The notes under the pieces: model-generated
What the model was told of the DNA's origin: nothing
The model's database searches: none
Seen by the model: only the letters and a program-made list of their open reading frames with translations
Origin: Dehalogenimonas alkenigignens
Lineage (GTDB): Bacteria; Chloroflexota; Dehalococcoidia; Dehalococcoidales; Dehalococcoidaceae
Assembly (NCBI RefSeq): GCF_001466665.1
Contig: NZ_KQ758903.1
Coordinates: 617,684 to 681,683, forward strand
Direction: 5' to 3'
Length of the DNA: 64,000 bases
In this document: positions 22,933 to 28,899 of the stretch, piece by piece
Layout: each line of letters begins with the position of its first letter
How positions within the stretch are numbered: position 1 is the stretch's first letter
Made by a program: the position numbers and the translations under genes

Positions 22933-23292
22933 CTACCACCTCCTTTCGGCGGAGATTTTCTTGAAGGCCTCCGTTACCATTTGCGTCAGATACTCGGTAC
23001 CCTTGATGCCGGCGGTGTCTGGATGGAGCTTCCGCAGAAGATCGAGATAACGCCGCCTCACCTGCTCTTGCGGCATAGACCGGTCGCAACCGAGAATGCG
23101 GTAGGGGTCGAAAGCCGGCTGAGGGGGCGGCACAACTCTTTCAGCCGCCGAAATGTCCATCCCGAGCCTCTGGGCGAAACCGATGATGACGGCCGGGTCC
23201 GCGGCATTGGTAAAGAGGTCAGCCATGAAAGCCTGAAGCTCGTACGCCAGGTTCTGCTGCATCCGTTTGATACGGTTGAAACGCTCTTCCAT
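22933..23292 (-). CDS. J-domain (DnaJ-like) cochaperone
   Basis: A 119-residue protein; ATG at 23292 lies two bases after the upstream stop. Residues about 60-117 form a J-domain: DPYRILGCD, a positively charged helix II (EQVRRRYLDLLRKL), HPD at 90-92 and helix III (LTQMVTEAFKKISAER). The N-terminal 55 residues are helical. J-domains stimulate DnaK-type Hsp70; pairing with a MoxR-like ATPase in an element operon suggests host Hsp70 recruitment for assembly or replication. Confidence 0.82.
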   Translation of the reverse strand: MEERFNRIKRMQQNLAYELQAFMADLFTNAADPAVIIGFAQRLGMDISAAERVVPPPQPAFDPYRILGCDRSMPQEQVRRRYLDLLRKLHPDTAGIKGTEYLTQMVTEAFKKISAERRW

Positions 23293-23294
23293 GA

Positions 23295-23516
23295 TTACCA
23301 CCAGAAATGACCGCATAAGATGCCCAGGAAGAAGCCGAAGAGGATCTGCCACCAGTATTTGCCACCGAACTTAAAAAGCATCATCCCCAAGCCGAGGAAG
23401 ATGATCATGAAGACGAGAGGCGATTTCTTCTGGTCGTCCCGGATAATCTCAGTCCACGGCCGGCCGCCCACCCGGCGCCACAGGCTTTCATAGAGCCTTC
23501 CCAGAAAATCGATCAC
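23295..23516 (-). CDS. Small two-helix membrane protein
   Basis: A 73-residue protein with a charged N-terminal half (RLYESLWRRVGGRPWTEIIR) and two membrane helices (SPLVFMIIFLGLGMMLFKFG and YWWQILFGFFLGILCGHFWW). It overlaps the upstream zinc-protein gene by four bases. It is the only clear membrane protein of the early module. No family is recognised. Confidence 0.55.
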   Translation of the reverse strand: MIDFLGRLYESLWRRVGGRPWTEIIRDDQKKSPLVFMIIFLGLGMMLFKFGGKYWWQILFGFFLGILCGHFWW

Positions 23517-23758
23517 TTCTTGCCTCCTTTCGGTTTCAGCCAGCCGCGGTCTTCCTGGGAAATGGTTGGGGTCAGCTTGTCGCAGTCAGGGCAGGCCTGG
23601 CAGATGTCGAGCACCAGGGGTTCGCCGCGGGCGAGGCGTTTTAAGTCCAGGCTGCCGGTTCCCGCCTTGAATGACAGCGGGTAGCCCCTGCGGCAATAAA
23701 TGCGCTGCCCCAGCACCCGGGCATGGTTGCAGTCGTAGAGCGATCTCCTTTTTCTCAT
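23513..23758 (-). CDS. Small cysteine-rich, probably zinc-binding protein
   Basis: An 81-residue basic protein with cysteines at C10, C22, C53, C56 and C59 (DCNHARVLGQRIYCRRG... then ICQACPDCDK). The clustered CxxCxxC suggests zinc binding. Its ATG overlaps the replication-protein stop (ATGA). Such small zinc proteins often accompany replication genes in mobile elements; a DNA- or RNA-binding accessory role is possible. No named family is recognised. Confidence 0.55.
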   Translation of the reverse strand: MRKRRSLYDCNHARVLGQRIYCRRGYPLSFKAGTGSLDLKRLARGEPLVLDICQACPDCDKLTPTISQEDRGWLKPKGGKK

Positions 23759-26058
23759 TTCACCCTCATCGAAGACTCTTCTTGTCCATCATCAATATCG
23801 ATGCCCCTCTTATACCCGCCCAAACCGTCCGAACCGTCCGCACTGTCCGCCTCACGATTGAGCTTAGCTTTGGAGCTTGGCGGACGGTTTGTAGGGCTCT
23901 CGGCCAAACCGTCCGCCAAATCAGGGGATTTAGCTTCAGCCGGCGGACGGTTTGAAAAACCGTCTTCAAAACCGTCCGCCGAATTTGTATCTGAAGCGGA
24001 CGGTTCGGACGGAGCGGACGGTTTTTCAGGGGATACGGGGATATCCTGTTTCATGCCGTACATCGAGGCGATCCTTTGAGCCCGCTCAGGCTCCCAGCGG
24101 ATCAGCCTCTGGCGGCCTTTACCGACCCGATCCTTGGCAAAGCCGAGTCTCTTGGTCAGATGACCCACCCGCTCCGCCGTCAGCTCGGACGCCTCTTCAT
24201 CGAGCCGGTTAGCCCGCGTGGCGATGCTCCTCGATGTTAGCTCGCCGCCCTCTCCAACGAGCTCGATCATGGCCGAAAGCACCCGTCCGGCATCGCTCTC
24301 CCGGCGCCTGGCATAGAGTGATTCCTGCAGCCGGTGAACGAAGCTGCCCAGCGCCTCGGCCATGGCGTGATCGCCGTTAAGCATGGCCTTCATGGGAATG
24401 AGTATCTCCTGAAGGCGCGGTTGAAGATTCGGTTCGAGCAGTTCGTTGCCGAAGGTCTTGCCCCTGAGGCGGCAAAGATTGTGAAGACGAAAGGTCAAGA
24501 GCTTTGAGCGCAGGATCCCGACCTCTTTGTCGAAAGATGCCGGAAGCACCCGGGGAATGTCGTCGCGGGAAAGCGGCATCATCTCGGAGGTGAGGCAGCG
24601 GCTCTCCAGAGCTTCGTCGGCAAAAGGAAATCTTGTCGACAAAAGTTTCGGGCCGAATACCTGGTAGCCCCGGGGAAACCATTTGCCGTTTTCCTTGTCG
24701 GCCCGTAAGACCGGCATGCCCGGCCGATAGCCGTTGTTTAGAAGTTTGACCATCTCCGCCCAGGCGGTCGAATCTTTGAAATCGGCCTCATCCAGGACAA
24801 GCGTCCCCCGGAACTGCTCCAGGATGCGAAAGATCGGCGACGGCGTGGTGGCCCCGGAGGCGAACATCGGCCGGAAACAAATGCTGCCGACCACCTGCAG
24901 AAAGCGCGTCTTGCCGGTGCCCCAGTCGCCGATCACCCGAAGATACGGAATCGACGGGGCGAACTCGTACACCCAGCTTAATAGGACATACAGAGAGGCA
25001 ATCTCCTCGAAGTCGGATGGGAGCTCCAGGTAGTAATGAATGAACCTTTGGATTTCGCTGAAAAGTCGAGCCTGCGAATCGTATGGCGCGGCCGTTGGGG
25101 CAAAATGCACCACGTGGCCGACCAGCATGTCCTGGGTCGGCAGGTAAGTCACCTTCGGCGTCTCGTGTTGGTAAGCCTTTCTGACGGCGCCGTTCACCGA
25201 AACCATGAAGTATCGCTCATCCTCATCGACCACCATCTCGCCGACCGTGCCGTCGCGGAGGACGAAGCCGGAGACATAGTGCTCCTTGTCTTCTTCTTCC
25301 AGCTTAAACTCCCCGACGAGCTTTTCGGCATCGGCGAGGGAATGCTTGAGCAGGTAGTCGTCGATCCCAGTTTTTTGCTGGCCTTCCAGTTGGGGCAACT
25401 GGACGATGTGAAGGCTCGCATCCTTGCGCCGGAGGTGTTCGGCGATGTGCGACAATGCCTTTTTCACCGGCTCCTTTGTCGCGATGTCGGAATCGAAGGC
25501 CAGATATACCTGCCGGTCCTTCAGGGCGATGTGATCCCAGTCAGCCAGGAGCGTGACGCCGCCGAACTCGTTCTTGCCCTTGAAGCCCCAGACGCCGGTG
25601 ACCGATATGGCGCAGGCACCGCGGCCAGCGAGGGCATCGGCTTTCTTTGAGCCTTCGGTGATCCAGAGGGGGACCTTGGGGTTGCCGAGGGCCTTCTGGC
25701 AGCGCGGCGGGCAGTCGAGCCGGTTTGACGAACCGGCCGGCAGTTCGTACTTCACCGCTTTGCCCTGATTATTGGTGCGAGGGTTATCGGACCTGAACTG
25801 GTAGCCGGCCGGCTGCCCATCGACGCCCCATAAGGGAATCAAAAGACCTGGCACGCGCTGCTGAGCCGGTGCAAAGCCGAACCTCCCCAGCTCGGCTTTG
25901 CACACGATGCTCCGGTATTTCCGCTCCCGGATGATGTCGAGGTCGAGGCCGGTTTCTTCCAGAAGATGCTTCAGGTGACTTTCCAGAAGCTCCGGCACGG
26001 CCTCGGAGAACACGCCTCCGCTAGCGGTCTTTTCGCCGCTCATGTCTTTCATGGCCAT
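23755..26058 (-). CDS. Replication protein: DUF3854 TOPRIM-like plus helicase ATPase
   Basis: A 767-residue protein. Residues about 60-250 match the TOPRIM-like DUF3854 domain (VPLWITEGSKKADALAGRG, QVYLAFDSDIATKEP, GIDDYLLKH). Residues about 340-560 are an SF3/D5-type helicase ATPase: Walker A GDWGTGKT (about 375), Walker B FRGTLVLDEADF. Residues about 580-680 are helical and may bind DNA. The Ser/Pro/Asp-rich C-terminus is encoded across an array of CGGACGGTT-type DNA repeats, probably a binding site for initiation or control. It is the only replication candidate in the element. ATG at 26052 is an alternative start. Confidence 0.8.
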   Translation of the reverse strand: MAMKDMSGEKTASGGVFSEAVPELLESHLKHLLEETGLDLDIIRERKYRSIVCKAELGRFGFAPAQQRVPGLLIPLWGVDGQPAGYQFRSDNPRTNNQGKAVKYELPAGSSNRLDCPPRCQKALGNPKVPLWITEGSKKADALAGRGACAISVTGVWGFKGKNEFGGVTLLADWDHIALKDRQVYLAFDSDIATKEPVKKALSHIAEHLRRKDASLHIVQLPQLEGQQKTGIDDYLLKHSLADAEKLVGEFKLEEEDKEHYVSGFVLRDGTVGEMVVDEDERYFMVSVNGAVRKAYQHETPKVTYLPTQDMLVGHVVHFAPTAAPYDSQARLFSEIQRFIHYYLELPSDFEEIASLYVLLSWVYEFAPSIPYLRVIGDWGTGKTRFLQVVGSICFRPMFASGATTPSPIFRILEQFRGTLVLDEADFKDSTAWAEMVKLLNNGYRPGMPVLRADKENGKWFPRGYQVFGPKLLSTRFPFADEALESRCLTSEMMPLSRDDIPRVLPASFDKEVGILRSKLLTFRLHNLCRLRGKTFGNELLEPNLQPRLQEILIPMKAMLNGDHAMAEALGSFVHRLQESLYARRRESDAGRVLSAMIELVGEGGELTSRSIATRANRLDEEASELTAERVGHLTKRLGFAKDRVGKGRQRLIRWEPERAQRIASMYGMKQDIPVSPEKPSAPSEPSASDTNSADGFEDGFSNRPPAEAKSPDLADGLAESPTNRPPSSKAKLNREADSADGSDGLGGYKRGIDIDDGQEESSMRVK
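23824..24022. repeat. Array of about 11 ACCGTCC/GGACGGT repeats
   Basis: Copies of the 7-mer ACCGTCC or its complement occur at 23824, 23833, 23842 (one change), 23882, 23908, 23945, 23959 (one change), 23971, 23998, 24007 (one change) and 24016. Two of them form a perfect 15-bp inverted repeat (23877-23891 with 23905-23919). The motif is read in three different reading-frame phases inside the replication gene (as PSA/PSE, ADGF and NRPP), so it is kept as DNA rather than as protein. An origin or iteron function is inferred. Confidence 0.7.
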
Positions 26059-26064
26059 GATTGA

Positions 26065-27048
26065 TTAGCAAGCGGCGTCGCGGTCGACAGCTTTCAGGAA
26101 TCGGTTGAGGGCTTCGGCGCTGAATTTTGCCGGCGGGAGCGGCCAGTTGAAGTCCCGTATCTCGACATCGATGTTGCAGTGCTTGCTAAACCACTGCCTG
26201 AGCTGGTGTTCCCGGATGTCGAGCTGCCACACCTTGCTCTTGGCTTTGTCCCAGAGCCTGATGAGGTCGCGCTCGGTAACGCCGTCTTCGAGCCTGACGT
26301 TCTCTTTATTGATGTTGATCGTCTCTTCGGGAAAAAGATCGTCCGGCGCCGCGCTGTCGGGCGGCGGCAGGAGCAGCACCTCGCTCGGCGGTAGTTGAGC
26401 GAGCTTCTGGATCTCGGAGAGGGTAGAATGCGAGGTCAATAGCAGTACACGGACCGTTTTCTTCCTTCCCTCGACGTCGACCTCTTTCTCGATGAGCCTT
26501 AAAGAAAGAGGGATCATCGACAACCGGCCGCAGGCGCTCTTTATAAGGTCGAGGCTGTTGTTGACGTTGAGGATGGAATGATACGAGCCGGTGTCGAGTT
26601 GATAGACGCCGATGCCCGGGCAGTCGGGGATGAGGAACTGGAGGTTCATCACCCGCTTGCAGCGGCCGGTCTCGTAGTGGTGGCATGACTTCGGGCTGCA
26701 GGCGATTTCCCTTAGTTCGGTCTCGGCATCCTCGTGGGTGGCGATCTGGCCGGTTTTCAAGTTCACCCTGGCCACCGCCGTCTCGCCGTCGCCGCGGCAG
26801 ATGAGGCCGCGATAGGCTGAGTAGCACCTGAGGTACTGACTCGCCCATTGGTTGGGGTTTTCGGTCGGCAGCATGACCGAAAGCTCGGTCGGGCATTGCC
26901 CAAAGACCTTCTTCACCTCGTCCGGGCAGACGAAGTAGTCGGTCGGGACTGGATAGGAGAAGCCTTCGCTAGACTCCTTCGTCAGCCCTAGCCTGATTTT
27001 GCCCAGCCTCGGCAACCTGATGACCCCGGTGATTCCCTTGATCGGCAT
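26065..27048 (-). CDS. Gp3-like recombination directionality factor candidate
   Basis: A 327-residue protein beginning PIKGITGVIRLPRLGKIRLG, with PTDYFVCPDEVKKVFGQCP, WASQYLRCYSAYRGLICRGD, a cysteine cluster (CSPKSCHHYETGRCKRVMN), then LQFLIPDCPGIGVYQLDTGS and CGRLSMIPLSLRL. This order matches the phage phiC31 Gp3-like family (recombination directionality factor-like, also labelled hydrolase or metal-binding). Known members switch a large serine integrase to excision. The element encodes such an integrase at 28889-30547, which fits well. The family assignment is from memory of motifs. Confidence 0.65.
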   Translation of the reverse strand: MPIKGITGVIRLPRLGKIRLGLTKESSEGFSYPVPTDYFVCPDEVKKVFGQCPTELSVMLPTENPNQWASQYLRCYSAYRGLICRGDGETAVARVNLKTGQIATHEDAETELREIACSPKSCHHYETGRCKRVMNLQFLIPDCPGIGVYQLDTGSYHSILNVNNSLDLIKSACGRLSMIPLSLRLIEKEVDVEGRKKTVRVLLLTSHSTLSEIQKLAQLPPSEVLLLPPPDSAAPDDLFPEETININKENVRLEDGVTERDLIRLWDKAKSKVWQLDIREHQLRQWFSKHCNIDVEIRDFNWPLPPAKFSAEALNRFLKAVDRDAAC

Positions 27049-27172
27049 TTCCTTCTCCCTCCGTGTTGATTTCTCTCGTTCTGGCTAAATCCCTCAGGTG
27101 AGCCCTTGCGATCATGCGGGCCCAGATGCGCAGGCCGTTCTCAAAGTCTTCCCTATCGGTTTCAATCGTCAT
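26969..27172 (-). CDS. Short hypothetical protein overlapping two genes
   Basis: A 67-residue frame whose ATG overlaps the stop of the XRE regulator gene and whose end overlaps the next gene by 80 bases. The first 38 residues (TIETDREDFENGLRIWARMI, AHLRDLARTREI) are helical and coding-like; the rest, in the overlap, is low-complexity. It may be a real small protein or a translational relay that brings ribosomes to the next start. No family is recognised. Confidence 0.4.
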   Translation of the reverse strand: MTIETDREDFENGLRIWARMIARAHLRDLARTREINTEGEGNADQGNHRGHQVAEAGQNQARADEGV

Positions 27173-27398
27173 CGCCAGCCCCGTTTTCCTGGATGGTGAA
27201 CAGGTCGTCGAACGAGCTGCCTTTGAAGTAGTCGAGCAGTTGCTGGCGTACCGCGGCTGTCGGGGCCTGCTTGCCGCTCAGAATTCGGCATAGGTAACTC
27301 GACGTAATCCCGATCTTCTTGGCCAGGAGCTTGCGCGAGAGGTTGTGACGCAACATCGCTTTTTCCATGTAGGGCTTGTTCAGCACCACCTTGAACAT
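27162..27398 (-). CDS. XRE-type helix-turn-helix regulator, first leftward gene
   Basis: A 78-residue protein. ATG at 27398 (MFKVVLNKPYMEKAMLRHNL) follows CAGGAG; an ATG-like start further upstream would lie before the predicted transcription start. Residues 14-60 are an HTH_3 domain (LSRKLLAKKIGITSSYLCRI then LSGKQAPTAAVRQQLL). The Cro-like size, and its position as first gene of the leftward operon divergent from a repressor gene, match the lytic-side Cro gene of a phage switch. Confidence 0.78.
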   Translation of the reverse strand: MFKVVLNKPYMEKAMLRHNLSRKLLAKKIGITSSYLCRILSGKQAPTAAVRQQLLDYFKGSSFDDLFTIQENGAGDDD

Positions 27399-27428
27399 GT
27401 GGTACTCCTGAAAGAATTTATGAGCACA

Positions 27429-27457
27429 ATAGTAAAACATCAGCCAGGTCAGGTCAA
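27429..27457 (-). promoter_or_regulatory. Leftward promoter of the main operon
   Basis: On the minus strand TTGACC (27457-27452) and TACTAT (27434-27429) are separated by 17 bases. The start would fall about 20 bases before the XRE gene. It lies back to back with the rightward promoter at 27513-27541. The A+T-rich stretch between them has two AAATGT repeats that may be repressor sites. Confidence 0.65.
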
Positions 27458-27512
27458 GGGCTGGATGTCACTTTCATCTCAAAACAAATGTAAAATAAAT
27501 GTCAGAAACATG

Positions 27513-27541
27513 TTGCAACTGTTACCGGAATGTGCTAAGAT
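27513..27541 (+). promoter_or_regulatory. Rightward promoter of the repressor operon
   Basis: TTGCAA (27513-27518) and TAAGAT (27536-27541) have the ideal 17-base spacing. The ribosome site AAGGAGG and ATG of the repressor gene follow within 20 bases. Together with the leftward promoter it forms a compact divergent switch region of about 160 bases. Confidence 0.65.
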
Positions 27542-27559
27542 TGTGAACAAGGAGGGTCT

Positions 27560-27958
27560 ATGCCAGATTTCGGCGGATATATCAGACAGTTGCGCCAGAA
27601 GCAGCGGTTATCACTTCGGGACGTCGCCCAGAAGACCGGCATCTCTTACTCGTACCTCGCCCAGATCGAGCAAGGCCGGAGAAACCCGCCCGGGCCTGAT
27701 TTCATGAAGCGCCTGGCGCCGGTCTACCAGGTGACCCTGAGAGACCTTCTCAAGGCCGCCGGTTATCTTGAAGAGGCCGACGCCAGTCTCAGCGACGAAC
27801 AGGAAGTGGAGATGGCCTTTAACTATGTCATGAACGACCCGCGATACCAGTCCGGCACCCGCATGACCGGGGAGTTGACGACGGACGTAAAGCGTTTCAT
27901 CGTCGAAATGTACGAGAAGGCCACCGGGAAGAAACTGCTGCCAGGGCGCAGCGCGTGA
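27560..27958 (+). CDS. XRE-family repressor (ImmR/DdrO-like)
   Basis: A 132-residue protein. Residues 1-60 are a canonical HTH_3 domain (YIRQLRQKQRLSLRDVAQKT then GISYSYLAQIEQGRRNPPGP). Residues 65-130 are helical and may dimerise. It is followed with GTGA overlap by an IrrE/ImmA-like gene. In ICEBs1 and in Deinococcus, a repressor of this type (ImmR or DdrO) is cleaved by its partner metalloprotease to induce the element or the DNA-damage response. A like switch is inferred here. Confidence 0.8.
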   Translation: MPDFGGYIRQLRQKQRLSLRDVAQKTGISYSYLAQIEQGRRNPPGPDFMKRLAPVYQVTLRDLLKAAGYLEEADASLSDEQEVEMAFNYVMNDPRYQSGTRMTGELTTDVKRFIVEMYEKATGKKLLPGRSA

Positions 27959-28899
27959 GAAGCCTCAATGACCTTGAAGGTTTCTGCGACTACCTGGTCA
28001 AGATGTATGGTAGTCCCAGGGCGTCGACCGAGGAACAAAAGGCGGCGGAGTTCAGGAAACTCTATTTAAAAGATCTACCGACGAATGTGAGGGCGCTGAG
28101 AGCGGTTGCAGGATGTTTCGGTATCTGTCTCAAAGAATTGGAAAAAATGCCGCGCAATGTGAGGGGCTATCACGAAATATGCGACGGCCGGAAATACATC
28201 TATTATCGCGCAAAGGATTCGGCCAGCGGCATCGAGAATACCATCCTTCATGAGCTCAGAGAGATGATGGAGACAGTATTTGGGCAGATCCAACCGGGAT
28301 ATGAGGCGCTGCGGACAAGTGCCCGCCACATCGCTGCGAACCGGTTTGCCTCGGCGGTCTTGTTGCCTGAGGACGAATTTCGAGAGAGAGTCTATCAGAC
28401 CGGGTTCGATGTCATCAGCCTCTCAAGGATTTATTCTAAGAGCTATTCCCAGATATTGCTTCGCATGGGCGAAGTGTTCGAGGGCCGGGTCTTCTTCTAC
28501 GGCGCGCTGTATGAATCGGACGACGCCGAAGGCGAAGAATGGGCAGTCACGTACTGGTCGGGCTCCCGGAACGGAGAAACGAACCCAAACATCTTCGATA
28601 TCGACGGACCCTTCCCCAAAAAGGGCGGGCGGGCGTTACCCGGCTCTCTCGTTGACAGGGCCGTGAAAACCAAAAAGCCTCATCTGTCAAACAAAATTAC
28701 TCTGAATCGCGCCTGGCGTCTTGAAGGAGGGCTGATCGCTCTGGCTCAACCCATGGTCGATAGCGCCGAGATCGAAAAGGTAGCCATGGTAGTAATGAAG
28801 GCTAGCGACGGCCACCTTCTCAAACCTCAAATAGACGTACTAAAACCAGTCACAATGGAAGTCATTCCAGCATCTTTAGGAGGGAAAGATGGACACTGA
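27955..28899 (+). CDS. IrrE/ImmA-like protein with variant active site and sensor-like C-domain
   Basis: A 314-residue protein, GTG start overlapping the repressor stop. Residues about 60-150 resemble the ImmA/IrrE (DUF955) fold: ENTILHELREMMETVF, then ARHIAANRFASAVLLPEDEF. The expected HExxH appears as HELRE, and the usual Glu before AN-x-FA is Ala, so zinc binding may be altered or lost. Residues about 200-305 (GSLVDRAVKTKKPHL, GGLIALAQPMVDSAEIEKV) look like a GAF-type sensor domain, the IrrE arrangement. It probably controls the adjacent repressor. Confidence 0.72.
   Translation: MRSLNDLEGFCDYLVKMYGSPRASTEEQKAAEFRKLYLKDLPTNVRALRAVAGCFGICLKELEKMPRNVRGYHEICDGRKYIYYRAKDSASGIENTILHELREMMETVFGQIQPGYEALRTSARHIAANRFASAVLLPEDEFRERVYQTGFDVISLSRIYSKSYSQILLRMGEVFEGRVFFYGALYESDDAEGEEWAVTYWSGSRNGETNPNIFDIDGPFPKKGGRALPGSLVDRAVKTKKPHLSNKITLNRAWRLEGGLIALAQPMVDSAEIEKVAMVVMKASDGHLLKPQIDVLKPVTMEVIPASLGGKDGH

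Noticed and set aside
23753-24079. Plus-strand frames over the GGACGGT array as genes
   Set aside because: They are antisense to the replication gene, have Ser/Pro/Arg-rich repetitive content and no ribosome site; the repeats explain the open frames.
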